The notes under the pieces were generated by a model. It worked only from the letters and a program-made list of their open reading frames with translations. It was not told the DNA's origin and ran no database searches. Positions 35,063-48,899 of a DNA stretch of 64,000 bases are shown one piece after another (position 1 is the stretch's first letter; each line of letters opens with the position of its first letter). The translations under genes were made by a program, and so were the position numbers. Source of the DNA: Drosophila pseudoobscura (taxonomy: Eukaryota; Arthropoda; Insecta; Diptera; Drosophilidae). The DNA lies in NCBI RefSeq assembly GCF_009870125.1, contig NC_046680.1, positions 14,589,501 through 14,653,500 on the forward strand, read 5' to 3'.

Positions 35063-38000
35063 TTAATTCTTGGGCGAAACAGTAATAAGTTTGTGTGGCG
35101 TCACTGGGGATATCTGCAGAAGGGATATTTAATGAGACATTTAGCAAGATTTCAATAAGAAAGAGGTCGTATCTCTCATCAGATCATAACTCACCCACAA
35201 GGACCGTCCCATATACGAATCATCGTCGTCCTCGATGAGGCCCGCTGTGTGGTGATGGCTCTGCTGATCAATAAACAGCAATGTGTCCTTGCTGCAGGTG
35301 TTGGTTGAGTTGCGCAGCAGCGAGGACAGCGTCTCGGTGCACTCGCGCAGCTTGTAGTTGGAGCTGGTGGAGAAGGAGTGCCGCAGACTGAGGCTAGCTG
35401 CCGCCGCCGCCTGCTGCTTTTGCTGCTGGTGTGTGGCATTCTCCACAGCCGAGACACTGCTCCGGGATCCATGCCAGTTGTGGTTGCTCAGCACCTGCCG
35501 CGTAAGCTGCAGGCTAGAGGATAGCTGCGGGTGTGTGGCATTCGCATTCCCATTCCCATTGAACATGCTCGAGCATGCGGTATTCATGTGGCCATTGAGT
35601 TTGTTTTGCAGCGTGGATGCCGCTGCCACGGAGGTGGTAAGCGAACGTGGCGAGGAACGCGACGAGAGCGAGCTCTCCGACGAAGCCGAGCTAGAGGAGG
35701 GGCTCACATGGCCATTGGTCCGAACCACTTCAGCGGTGGGCAGACTCTCGGGTAGTATTTCGCTCCTGCTGATGACCTTTGTCACTTCCACGGGTTCTTC
35801 TTTCTGCTCCTCGTCCATGGCAAAAATGTGCGTGACTTCCTCAATAGCCGCTGCAGCTTTGGGTGCTGCAGCTGCTGCTGGATTTGCTTGGATTTGCTCT
35901 GCTGGATCTTCTATCCCCTCATTTTTGGCATCTTCATTCAAACTGACATCCGCATCGGCATCGGCGAAGTCCAGCTCCTCAATGTTGAGTGGGAGGGCTG
36001 GGAGTTCGTTGGCGGCGACTTTGGGTTCTTCTGGGGCCACAGCTTCAGTGGTTTCTGGAGCAACTGAAAGAGAGGGATTACATACAGATTAATATTCATG
36101 TAAGTGACGCTTATGCGGCTCATTCTCTTACCTTCTTCATTCACGAGTGGAATATTCACGGGCTTGGACAGGGCCTTCTCCGCGGCTGGTCCACTTTCGG
36201 CCACTTCACTGGAGCCCGCCTCCGCCTTAATAGCTCCGTCGTTCTCCTTGCCAGATGTTGAGTCGGCCGATGAAGAGGTTGCCGAAGCTGGGGCTGGAGC
36301 AATGCGGGAGACCCAGTGATCCCCGGAGTTAGAACTGGAGCCGGAGCACTCTCCGGCATCTACGCTGCGTCGCTGGTAGAAAAGCATATACGCCTCGTTA
36401 TTGATGATGTCCTGTTCGATATCATCTTCGGGCACCTTGCTCACGCGCTGGTCATCGAACTTGTACCACTGCCGGTCGTATGGGTTCTTGCAGGCTGCCG
36501 TATAGTGGCCCGTCTCCAAAGTATCGCCCTGGTGGTAGCAAACGGCGTACAGATCGTACCGCGTGTCCTTGGGGTCGCAGCGAGAGTTGAGGGTGGAAGA
36601 GCGCGAGTCGCCGGACCGGGCCCGCTTCCACAGATTTGAGCCGCGACCGCCGCCATCTAGGATTCCCAGGGAGCTGCTGGTGGCGCTCTCGTGGACACCC
36701 TTGGCAAGGTGGGGGGACATGTCGAAGGCGGTCAGCGGAAACTTGACCATCGTGGTGAGCTTTGCCGCCTGCGGACCCTTCGACTGGTGCTGGCGGAAGC
36801 GCTTGAAGTGGACCACCAGGATGTCGGGCAGTGACCAAAGGCCCAGGGTCTTCACCACGGGCAGATACTGCTGGCAGTGGGGACAGCGCCAGGCGTCCTC
36901 AGCGCTGAGCGTCTCCGCCTTGGTGTAGTGCTCCAGGCACTGCTCCAGCGTTAGGGCGGCGGTATCTTTGGCCTTGCTGGCGCTTAGCCGTGCCACGCTC
37001 TCGTGCTCAACGACGGCCTCATCGTCGGTCTCCTGCTGGCGGGCGAGAAAGTGATCCTCGGGCGAGTTCCATTCCAGCAGGAGCTTGATGTGCGGTGGCC
37101 CCGCCTCCGAGGCGAGCACTGAGAGGGCCATGTCGATCATTTCGGTGAGCAGCGGATGCTCCACCTGTTCCAGGTAGGTGTCGGGGTCGGCGGAGGGGTC
37201 CTGCAGCCGGATGCGGAACATGTCCGCCAGGGGCGTTGTGTAGGAGAAGACCTCCGGCTTGAGCAGCGGCGACATCTCGCGCAGCATCCGCTTCTGTAGA
37301 TCCTGGTAGGAGCAGTCGCGCGGAGCTTTCATACTAAACGGGGCTCCGAAGCGGGTCATGTCTTTCCCGTCCTTTGCTCTGTACACGTTGGCCACTAGGA
37401 GGAGCAGATCTGCCTGTGGGGCGGCCGCAGGTGCTGGGGCAGAGGCGATCTTTTCTGCCGCTTCGGGAGCCGATGGGGAGGGAGCGACTTTTGTGGTGGC
37501 GCCGATCTTTGCCTGGGCTTCCGGCACCTCGATGCAGTAGATGCTCTCGATGCTGCTGAGCGTCTCCACGGGCTGAGTGTCGTAGAAGACGCGCGTGAAT
37601 CCCTCGGCATTGAGGTCCACCAGCACCATGCGCGACCCCGCAATGCCCGTGTCCGTCTGCAGCTGCTCCCGCAGGGCCACAATCGGCGATCCGGCCGGCA
37701 CTCTCAGCCCCATTTTGATCTGTCGCGGCTGCTGCTTCATGTACACCACCGTAACGAAGATCGTCTGCTGTGTGAGCTGCGGCAGCTGCACGGAAATGCA
37801 GTGGAAGGGATCGAAGGTGTTTGACTGCTTCTTGCAGCGCGGACACGTCAGCGAGGATCGAAACTGGGCCTGGAACACGGCCTGCACAAAGCTATTGTTG
37901 CACCGTATGTGATTCGCCAGTGTCTCGGCGGCAATGATCTCATCCGACCGGCCATAGGAGTTCTGTGTGTGGTAGAAAGTAGAGATTATAATGGCCTGCA

Positions 38001-41000
38001 CTCTGCGCTCAGTCTGGTCTGATTTCCCGTACCTTGATGCTTTTGTAGCGTCGCTTACTGGCCGTATTCAGGTCCTCGTGCACCTTGTCCAGCAGCCAGA
38101 AAAGGAACTCCTGTGCATCGTGCTGCGTGGAGCTGCGAAACTGCGTCCCGTACCGATCCACCACCGCCTTGAAGCCCGTGCTGTGGTCGCTCTCGTTGCG
38201 GCATGTCCATAGGGCCTTTAGCACATTGGCCAGCTGCTCGGTGAGCTCTCCCTTGGTGCCGAACTTTCGCGAATTGATCTTATTGCGGCGCTTAAGGTCA
38301 GCCTGCAGCGAGGAGAGTGGGCAAGTGGATTAGATGTGATTATTTCACATGATTTCAATGGAATCATCCTTTCACTTACCTTGTACTGGTCCAAAACGAA
38401 ATACTCGGCTAGAATGTCCGTGTGGCTGAGGCACTGCAGCACGGCGTTCATGAAGCAGGTGTTGCCATGATTCTTCAGCCCCATCACTCCGGGCGTCTGA
38501 TCCGGCGGCCACTGATAGCCCCCAATGGGAGGCACTCGATCTCCTCCTCCGCCGCTGCTCGCCGATCCCAAACCATTCGTTTGCCGGTGTTTATTCGCCT
38601 AGACAGACAGAGGGAGAGAAAGAGGTGGCAAGTGTTAGTCGCTGGGGAGTACAACAAATTGATGGCTGATCCGAAAGAAACCCGTTTCCAACCCCAGCCC
38701 CAGCCCCAGCCCCAGCCTCCGATTGGGAGTTGTGGGGCATTCTGGGGTGGGCAAATGGGTTTCAATTTCGTTGCCAATTAAAAATTGTTTAGCGCAGCTC
38801 TCGGACATCAATTTGCGATAAATGAAGAAATATTTTGTTGGAAAATAAGAAAATAAACAGACACACACACACAAATAAAAACAAGAAAGAAAGCCAACTC
38901 AAGCCAAAGACCGAATATTTGAGTACTCTCAAAAGGTATTCCTAGTATTCAAAAGACAGACGGCAGACTCTATCGAATGGACAGTCCTATATCTTATTAT
39001 AATATTTGGCGAATCAATTGGCAGTGTCCATACATATGTACATATCTCCAATTCGGATTACAATATATTTAACGATAGCTAACGAGCTGCGTAAACGTGG
39101 AGGATCATCGATGTGTGTCTGTGTGGGACTATGAAGATTAATTTACTACAAAATATGTGCTCAAATGATCAAAGAAATATTATTTTGCACTGAATCACAC
39201 GCTATGAAAAATTTTCCATCAGAAAAATTAAGAAACTTAAAACCAAATCAACAAAAGAACCAAAGAACTTAAGTCTTATACGGTGAATACTTTTAATCAA
39301 AAAGAAAGACACAAGAGGACTTCCACAGACGAGAACAAAAGAGTATTCTCATATAAGAAAACTTTCTTTAAAATATATGCACAGAAATCGGAGCTCAGAA
39401 CCTTTTACAAAGGTAATTCCCAAGTTTCGAAAGGCTGTCCGCTTGCTAAGAGTGTTCACTGCACTCGTATTAAATGCAACCTTTCAAGAGAGGAAGCTTG
39501 GTGGGGTGGGGGGGGGGGCGAGAAGGGGCTGTGGGCTATTCACTCAAATATGAATTTACGATATTATAAACACGTTTTTTTTTGGAAACGAATCGCAACG
39601 AAATCAAATGAAATGTGGGGCTATAACTGAGGCTGTGGCCAGTGGCAAGTGGCAAGTGGCTAGTGGCTGTGGAAACTACATACATACATAGGGGTGGGGG
39701 GGCTGAGTGCCTTTAACGGCACTGAAATTTTGTGGATTATGAAATTGGCAGCCGCCAGTGCGAAGCGAAAAGCGGAAAACTACGGGGCAGCCAGTGGTTA
39801 AAGGTCACTGGGGTCTGTTGCATGCGGCGTCAGGCGGCAGGCGGCAGGCGGTGGTATGGGTTGCACGAAGATGCAACTGCAATGGTGGTCTGCGGTCAAT
39901 GCTAAGTGGGTTTATTTCGTGTATCCACATTGCCTATATGCACTAGTAGGAGGAAGTGAAAGAAAGAATGACGAAGTCGGACAAAAAAACAGAAACAGGC
40001 AAGCCAACGATGAGTAAGCAAGAGACGGAGACGGACACAGACCGAGACCCAGAGACAGGGCCATAGATGACAGCGTCATCTTTGTGTCTAGCAAATCGAT
40101 GCCAAAGCTCAAAAGATACAAAAACCAACAACAACAACAACAACAAAGAAAACGAAAGAAAAAAACATTCAACGAATAATGGAATCAATAGAGAAATAAA
40201 ATCGTAGATGAAGACGGTGGGGACCCACAAAAAAAGCGCACAAATCGGATACAAAAGCCGGTTTGGTTTTATTTTACCAGAAAGCGAAAACCCACGCATC
40301 AGAGATCCCAAGAAAAAGAAAATAAAGAAATCCAACGGCTAATAGAAAATTGGCCAACAAAAAACCACAAATAAAGAAAGAAATAAATCGCTTTTGGTTG
40401 ACTGTTGATGGGTGGGCGTGTGGCGTATAGATCTCTGCCGTGTGGGGTTTTTGTTGCGCTACACCGAAGAAGATCATGACATTACCAACATGCGATGCAC
40501 TGTACCACTTTGTACCTCTTTTCTCCGCCAGCATCCGGTGTAGAAGGGAACGATGTCTATCAAGTTTACCCGACTGGCGGCAGCAGAGCTCTGCTCCTCC
40601 GACTTGAAGATGCAGCAGGCAAGAGAGGGAATCGAAATGTTAGTTAGAAGATCAGTAAAGCATTTACTTAAATATACATATATGGTTAGCACAGATATTT
40701 CTGGAGTTCCCTGGAAGAAAGTTAGCCCTGGGACACCATTCTCAATACCTCCTCGACCCTTCTTCCCATAGCACATAAAAGCCAGAAATTGTTGCAAAAA
40801 TTGACATTTGCCAGCTGCATCGGACATTTGCTGTCTGCGGATGGTACATCTCTGAAGCAGACGCCCTGTGGGTGGGGCAGAAACCATATTGAATGGCAGC
40901 CAAGTGGCTGCTCTAGAGAGTGCCGCCTGACAAAGGGGCATGAACTTGTGGCAACTTTAAAGCGCTTCGAGCATCTGTAGCAAACTTTAAGACCCGACCC

Positions 41001-44000
41001 GACCCGACCCCAGTCCCTGGACTGACCTTCAAACCGTTCCGTTCGATAAGCGGATTTTCTTACGGAATATGAGTGGCGCCAGAGCTCGGCACTCCTCCTC
41101 CGCCTCCTACGCGGCGTTAAGCTGAAAGGGTTTTGCATTTAAGCAGAAGCTCTGCTCATTAGGACAAACCCCATTAAGTCCCATTCCACGGTGATGTAAA
41201 CCGAGAAGCCACAGCAGTCCCACGGCAAAGGGGGATCTCCGGCTGTGGCAAATAAATTGAATGGAATTTTTAAGTTGCCACAAACGCATGACCAGATCTC
41301 CTCTCTGTATGTAGCACTCATTCTTTTTACGTATACTTATACGATACATATTATATGTACAATACGTTCGAGTATGCATGCTTGTGGCTGCTGCTGACCT
41401 AATCGCGTTGTTGGTCAGGCTGCCATGTGAAGCATTTCTCACACAGCTGGAGATCCAGACTTCGAGACCTGGATGTTGCGCATACGACGCGTATGCCGTC
41501 TGCTGTATGCCGCTATGCCGCTATTCCAATTCCAATTTCTCCTTTCTTTCCGTACCTCTTGCCGTGTCCACCCCGTCTCGCGGCCTCTGTTAATTGAGCC
41601 GCAAGCGGGGCATAGAAGTAGCCATCGGCCACTTGTCTCAATTTACCCTGGCAGCAATTTTATCATCATCTACATCGTCAGCGTCATCGTTATCGTCATT
41701 ATTATTTATAAATTTAAGCAAATTTCTGGTTCGTTTTGTTTGCATTTGGAGTCGCCAACAAGTGGTATATCCACAGGGTGGTGTCGGTGTCAGGCTATTG
41801 TTTTGCGTGATTCGATTTGGGATTGGCCCTCCTCTAGCCCTACTCTTTCTACAACCAAACGGTCGCATTCGCTGCGATTTATTGGCTTCTCAAAGGATAT
41901 TATCGAAAGAGACCATTCCATAGTTCGTTAGAATATCACTTGAATCTTCTATTCCAGGGTATTAGAAGATTCGGCCAGCATTTCACCGTCCTTTGGCTTT
42001 GGCTTCACTTTGTTTACAATTACGTTGCATTTGGAAAATTCCCCGCAACTCGATTTATCGAATTATTATGCTTAAGTCTCGAATTCTTTTCGTTTTGTTG
42101 GTTTTCTCGCTTCCCTTGCGCCAGCAGAAAATTCCATTCTCGTTTGGGGAGCTGTGTGATTTGTGATAAGCCCAAGAGCCCCCCCGAGAGAGATCGCGAT
42201 AACTTATGATTATTTGCTATAGATATTGCACTGCGCTATATTCTCAAGTATTTGTTGTACATTTTACGTAACCCACAAAAGAAAGAGGAGACGAAAACAA
42301 AAATAAAAACAAAAAGGCAACAGCAAGTAGATTTCTTGTTAATTTTGTTGTAGTTACGTTTACGTTTTTATTAAATAATTGTAAATAATTGAAGATAATT
42401 GCATGTTCATGTGGTTGTTGTTGTTGTTGTTGTTGTTACAGTTGCTGCCATTACGCTATTATTATTTCCAAGATCTTGGCTCGGAACATGAATGAAATTG
42501 GCTTTTGGGTTGGGCTTTCCCTGCATCCCTCCACCCTCCACGCCCCCTAAGAGATCGTAAGCTTGAATCCGAGTGAAGCCCGAGTTTGTGACTAGGTTCT
42601 CCTACCGGTTAGACGGCATTTTATTAATGGAGGCTCTCGAACACAAACTATTATTAGACTCTCTCTCGCTCTCTCTCCCTATCTATCTGTACTATCGATA
42701 GTCGTTTGTCATGTTTCTAATCATAAAATCGCATTTGATATTCCCACTAGTCAGGCGGGGCGTTCTATGTATTCTAAGGCAAAGTTGGGCTGCGACGATC
42801 GATCACGTGACACACATATTATTATCGATCGCGTCATTATATGCATGGATTTCTACTCCCAATGCATTTACGAGCTTTTACTTCGCTACATGTTGAAGCG
42901 TTTCTATGCCCGTGATTCGGAGAAATTCTCAGATAAAAGACATCAGGCAATCATTTAAGATTATGGCATCGTTATCCGCTTAATCAAGTCTCTGATACTC
43001 TGCCTTTTCCATTGTTTCCATTGTTATCCGCTCCCCACAGCACCCTCCTCCAGAACTGTACTAATTAGATCTTGTTGTTGAGATCTACTTACGTCAATAT
43101 TTAAACTCTCGCACGTGGCTGCCTAGCCACCTTACGATGTGTACTGCAAGTGCCACGCCCCTTTGGTTGGCTCGATTACGACGTGGAGGAGAACGGAAAA
43201 GCTTTGTCAAGGTTGTCTTTGGTGTGTCTGTCGGTCTACCGGTGTGTCGGGGTGGGGAGAGCTCTAATCAGGCCACCTTGGAAATACATAGAGTGCTTAT
43301 CAGACACGACTATGGGCGCCATATCTACATATGTACAGTGCGTATCGCAACTGAAGGGATATTTGAACAAATTATCATCGCATTTATTCAAATAACAAGT
43401 TATTCATTGAAACTCTATATACTCTGTATCGATTTTAAGCCATATTTATAAATAATTATTTGTGGAAATTCAAAGTGTCTTGCAGCTATGATACGCACAG
43501 TACACCCCTGACTTCTGTCTACCCAACTGATATCTAAATTATTTTGGACTGAAGTATTGCCAGGCGGCCCAAGTCTTGGGCAAGGGCAAAGCGGTGACTG
43601 GCCTGCAGATGGGGCATAAATTTTGCACCTTTTCACTTAGCCCCTGTTTTAGGGTTACGAGGAGGTGGCCCCAAGCGAGAGTGTAGACCTTTTTATGGCA
43701 GCTCCAACAATCTTTATATGGCTCCAGTATATCCACCATATATCACAGAGTGGGTTGGAGTTGGGGGTTATCAAAAGAGGAGACAAAGGCAGAGAGTAAT
43801 TACCGCGGAGTGACGTGAATAATTTCTGTTGCTGGCCGGACGGACGGACGGACGGACGAGCGGACAAACAACAAAAGCAAAGCGTGATGGAAGCAACGGC
43901 TAATTAGACAGCCTAAGCAGCACTGAAAACATTATGTATCATCCCATGCTCCTCCTGGAGGGAGTGTACCACAGACCCATCCGAAAAAAATGATATGATT

Positions 44001-47000
44001 GTTTATGAAAATAAACATGTTGCGAACGGCAGAGATACGAAAATAAATGCAGAGGCTAAAAATTCTAAAAACATTTTTTCAATTAGTTTGATCTCAATTG
44101 ATTTTACCTTGAAAAAGAATTCAGATAAAGAGCGGGACAGGCAGATACGTAAAGAGAGGTAGAACGAGGGAGAGAGAGTGCTAGAGCGTGAGAGTGCAAA
44201 ACGTGCGAGGCAACCCCCTCCCGTCAAAAAAAAGCGAGCAAAAGCAACAACAGACAGCGATTCGCAGTGCTGTACTGTGGCAACAACAAACAGTTACGTG
44301 TGAGAGCCAGAAACAGCGGAAATACGAAATACGCGAAAGGCCTTCCGCCCCCACCACTTTCCCCCCTGGCCGGTACCACTCTGTAGTAGTAGTATTAGTA
44401 GTAGTATATCGTGCACTTGAATATCATAGAAAATCAGCAAACAGTAGCGGAACAAACACACATTCCCTCACACGCAGGGGTGTGGGTGTGGCAGGAATGA
44501 GGAGGGAAGAGGACTAAGCGTATACACGGCTGTTACGTACTAATCTTCCCATCAACAAGTGCAGCGGCAGCAACAGCAATAGCAACGTGAGCCACGATTT
44601 CGTGGGTGGCTGCAAAGCATACGGAAATAGACAAATCCAAGGTGTATTGAATGTTGGGTGAGGAATTTCTAGATACCGCTTGCGTGTTTGGGTTCAGCAA
44701 ACATCAAAAAGAACCTCGGGATAGGTATATTCCCTCACCTTACATGCAATACACCTTGGACCAAACTGTACATTACATATGCATGTACATGCTGTGTATG
44801 TATGATGTAAGTGTGCCTCCTCCATCACGTGTTAAGAGATCGTCTTCACAGAGTGTCACTTTTTACTTTTACACACACTTTCTCTCTCTCTCTCTGCACC
44901 TATTCTCCCTCCCACTCCTGCTCGCTTCATTGCCATTCAGTTGTTGCTATTTGCAATATTTTTCATTAATATGGGAGATTATTGTTGTTGGTGCTCTGCT
45001 GCTCTCCGCTGTTCTCGCTTTTGAGCTGAGCTTTTGAATAAAATCAATGGGAGATGAGGAATGCCAGAGGCATGAATCATAAATCAGAGTCAGCAATTGT
45101 TTTCCATGAGGTAATCTCGCAGCAGTAGTGCGAAGCATAAAAGCAGCAACAATGGGCAATTGCCTCATAATGTCATTAAAAAAAGGAACAGAGAAAAACA
45201 ACAATAATACGTTGTAGTTGTTTGCCAATTGGCTTTTGCTACTGTTACTTCTGCTGCTAGTGGCAAAAGGTGCCGTGCCCGAAAACGACGGAGGAAACAA
45301 CAACAACTGCACAACAAGTGCAGTTAAAGCTCGATCTGCGAGCTGAGCTTTGGCTTACTGCAGCTTCCACTGTACTCGATATCGGCTTCTGGCAGGCAGA
45401 TATACGGTTGTTTTCATTGAGAATTACGTGTTATTCCACTCGCCCCCTTTCCTACCCTTTTGCTCTGCGCTGCGCTTTGAATGAAATTCTGTCTGATTTC
45501 GTATGCGGTTATCGTTCTGTTCTGGAATTCAAAGCGCAAAAAAAGGTCAACTGCAATACTAAGGTCTTGCCCCCCACAATTAATAAACCCATTACAAGCA
45601 CAACAACAGTTGTACAAATGTGTGTATGTACATGTATGTATGATCTGATATTATTAGATCAAATTGAATTCCATTGGGTCTCTAGGGTAGGGGATTCTGT
45701 GTGTGTCATGGAGCCCGGCACTTGTCTTCGCTCCCTATTGTTGTTGTTTTGTCTTCCTGACAGAAGCGTGGCACACATTTGTCATCCAGCGCCTTGTCGG
45801 AGCAGGGAGTCCCTCTGTGGAGTCTCCTCCCTCTATCGCTGGGCTCCAACAGCTTTCGACCTGAAAAGCATTGTTGCTTGTTGTTGGAGTCAGGGACTGT
45901 TTTGTTTCTGAATTTTTTGTTTCATTATAGCACGAACAGAGCAGAGCAACAAATGCTGGCAACATTTACACAAAAATTGTTTGAACAATTGTTGTCTGCG
46001 AAACAAAAGGCAAAAGCCCCCCACCTACAGCTAGTTACAGCTTCAGCTTCAGCACCAGCCCTACTTTTCTCCTCACCTTCACGCTCCAGCCCCACACAGC
46101 TACCCTCCGCTCTGCTCCGCTCCTCTCCTCACACCACCCACAAAACAGAAACACAAAAATTATGATAATAATGAGACAGCAATTGTTCAAAAATAAAATT
46201 AATTTCCATGCGCCGTCCCCGGGTATGGGGTATGGTAATTGTAGATTGAATTCTGTCTGAGAACGATCAAGAGCGGAGAAGATTTGGGATACACTTCGGG
46301 AAAAAAAGAGGAACAACAATGTATTTATAGTTGTGTAAACAAAGGATTTATATCGAATGGAATGCAACTGTACATTGATCGTTTATGGCAAAGTACGGGA
46401 GTACTGCCACCCAGCACACCCCCAGCAAAACAAAGAGAGTCCCGAGACCATATAGATTAAGGAATTCTCTGGATACTCTGCTGCCCTGACGCACCTTCAG
46501 AGGTGCATTGAGAAAGAAAGCCCGATCCAAAGTCCCAATAAGCCGCATTTCGTGCCGCTGTGCCCTTCTGTTATCATCGAGCACGCAAAATATGACTCAG
46601 CAGTGGAAGGGGTACTAGAGACAAAAAAAAACCTACGTGGCAAAGTGCGATTTGTGGCAGGCCTACCCTGTGGGTGGTGGGAGGGGAGGAACAGGGGCAC
46701 TTGGGTTGCTCGTTTTCTGTTCAAAATATTCCATTATTTACAAGAGAATTGCACAAAAGAAAATGCCGAACCAAAGTGGAGTAGAGTGCAGCAGTAGTGT
46801 GGAGTGTGGAGTATGGGGGAGGCACAAAGAAAGAGGAAAGAAGACACAGAAACCAGACACGACCAAAACAAAGTCAACGATAACGCACTATGCGATGGAT
46901 GCCGTTTTATAAATATATTGCTCTTGATAAGAGGAGCAGCAGGCGGCAGCGAGCACGCAGCTAGAAGCTGCAGCCGCCTAAGCAGAACAAAGAATGAACG

Positions 47001-47672
47001 AAAGAAAGAAAGGTGAAAGAGGGGCAAAGTTTCATGTTCGAGCATGTCCCACCCCACCCCCATACTGTGGAGAGTGATTACAAATACAAATTGAGTACTT
47101 ACTCCAACATTCACCGTTGCGCTCAGATGCTGAGCAATGCGATTCAGAAATTTCTTGAAGGACGAACGACGCAGAACACGTGCCCGCTTATTGCTGTTAC
47201 TGGTACTGTTATTGGTGTGGTTGCTGTTACTATTGGCATATGTATTGGTGGTGGTGGTGGCTGCGGCGTCTCCAGGCGCCGCCTCGTAGCTGCTCAGAGA
47301 AATAATGCTGCCGCTGCGTCCCCGTCCGCCGCTTACGCAGGACGAAATAGCCGTATGGCTGCCTCGACGCTCCCCTGCATTATCCTTGCCGGCTCCAGAC
47401 TCTGCGTCGCTTGCTATTGCTGCCGCTGCGGCTGCTGTCTTGAATTTACGCGACCAGCGAAACGGATTGCGTGGCATGGAGAAGGCTCGGCGTATCTTTT
47501 TGGCGGCATTTGTGGCCATGGTTGAGGCTACCACTGGCGGTGTGGGAAGCGTCTTCTCTTCTTCTTCTTCTGTCTCCTTCCTCTGATGTTGCGTTGGTGT
47601 TGTGTGGGTGGCGCCCACGGCCGCCTCTGCTGCGGCGTCGCCTTCATTTTGTTGCTCTTTAGTTGTGCCCAT
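35063..47672 (-). CDS. USP31/43-type ubiquitin-specific protease (CG8830 type)
   Basis: Six coding exons on the minus strand: 47672-47103, 38598-38380, 38302-38033, 37962-36132, 36063-35195, 35113-35063, giving 1269 residues. All junctions are GT-AG and in frame. The Cys box GLKNHGNTCFMNAVLQCL places the nucleophile at about residue 238. QHDAQEFLFWLLDKVHEDLN is the QQD-type block. Zinc-binding CPRCKK and CPHCQQ pairs lie in the fingers. The His box is LETGHYTAACKNP at about residue 839, followed by WYKFDDQRVSKV and AYMLFYQRR. The catalytic set looks complete. The N terminus is basic (KKIRRAFSMPRNPFRWSRKF) and the C-terminal 400 residues are Ser/Ala-rich. Human relatives are USP31 and USP43; substrates are unknown to me. 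The first intron is 8.5 kb. Confidence 0.88.
38599..47102 (-). other. 8.5 kb first intron of the USP gene
   Basis: No coding exon could be supported on either strand. The intron is rich in simple sequence: (AAC)n at about 40129-40145, (GTT)n at about 42414-42436, a CT run at about 44880-44898, (GGAC)n at 43837-43857, and a G run near 39508-39518. Purine-rich stretches near 44150-44350 resemble 5' UTR DNA, but no motif decides this. Introns of this size in compact neighbourhoods often carry enhancers; none is demonstrable here. Confidence 0.5.
43837..43857. repeat. GGAC microsatellite in the USP intron
   Basis: Five tandem copies of the tetramer GGAC in the first intron of the USP gene. Confidence 0.75.
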
Positions 47673-48101
47673 TCTCGCTCTTTCTCGCTCTCACTCGCCC
47701 ACTCTCAGCTCGGCAAAACACTAATTTTCGTCACATATATAAATTGCACTGGCGGGAGTTATTAACTAATTCAAATTGACCGTTGAGCAGTGATTTTTAA
47801 CCTATTTCTAATGCACTTTATTTCCGATTTTCTCCTCGCTTCCGCTTCGTTTCGCTGTTTGTCTGCCTATGCTTCCCCTTCCTCTTCTTCCTTAGTGACC
47901 CACTCCGTTCGGTATGCAAATACTTTCACTTTTGGTGGCTGCTACTCTTGCAACTGGCATTTATTATTGAGCGCTTTTCGCGTTTGCATTTTGGCCGCAC
48001 GCAGGCGAAACTGTATCACATTGCACGGTTTTAGCTTAGTAATAAAAATATTAACTTTGCGAGCGCAGATTCCGCGCCCCCGCACCTTTTCGCGTTTCAG
48101 A

Positions 48102-48112
48102 CAGTGTGACCA
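48102..48112 (-). promoter_or_regulatory. Motif 1 (M1BP site), proximal USP promoter
   Basis: On the minus strand this reads TGGTCACACTG, an exact match to core-promoter motif 1 (YGGTCACACTR). It lies 430 bases upstream of the USP ATG at 47672 and is correctly oriented for it. Confidence 0.65.
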
Positions 48113-48418
48113 TACCGATGATAAAATGGGCTTAGCCCACTTAACCCCCCCTGTTTAAACAGTTGAACGACTTGAGGTAAGTGGCGGAAAATATTACTGA
48201 TTGTGAATTCTTCATTCTCATTATCATTGGTGGAATATTAAAATACAACCTTGGTCTACAATGGGTTAATCCTTCGTAACTACATGGTAACTACACAGTT
48301 GCTACATCATGAAAGGAAAAAGAGGGTATGGACAACAGGCAAAACGGTCCAGAAACCATACCCGTTTTTATTGCCCATTCAAGACTACGACTCATTTTTT
48401 AGCTGCAGGAGGGAGCAG

Positions 48419-48462
48419 CAGTGTGACCGTCTACCCCTCAGAAATGCCGTAAAAATACCGAT
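48419..48462 (-). promoter_or_regulatory. Motif 6 plus motif 1 pair, distal USP promoter
   Basis: On the minus strand ATCGGTATTTTT (48462-48451, one mismatch to motif 6) is followed 21 bases later by CGGTCACACTG (48429-48419, exact motif 1). This is the standard motif 6-motif 1 order. It may be a second start site for the USP gene or the main one, 750 bases upstream of the ATG. Confidence 0.55.
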
Positions 48463-48899
48463 CTATCTGTCTGCTGACTGACAAACTCTCGATGCTGTGA
48501 TATTCAAATAGCTGTGTAACGTAGCGTCTTACGTTATTGAGTAAAAGTGTTGCATACTTCTGATGCCTGTGTGTTGAGTGTATGTAAAATTAATGTAAAA
48601 TAAATATTATGCATATATTATTTCATTTTATTTGTTAAACTAGAACACACACCTACAGATGAATCAGCATTTTCTATCCGTTCTTTTGGGCCATCAACCT
48701 GTCCCGGCAATGATGCTGCAAATGCGGACTCGCGCTCGACTAAACTGCAGCAGCTTTTACTCGTAAAAACTTTTTAGTATTCATGGTTGTTGCGGCATTA
48801 ATGCCAATTATGGCAGCGTTTTATTTTGCTTTACTTTATTAGCCATAAGCAGAGCAGCGACAGCAACGACAGCACAGCAGCGAACGCAGCAGAGGCTGA

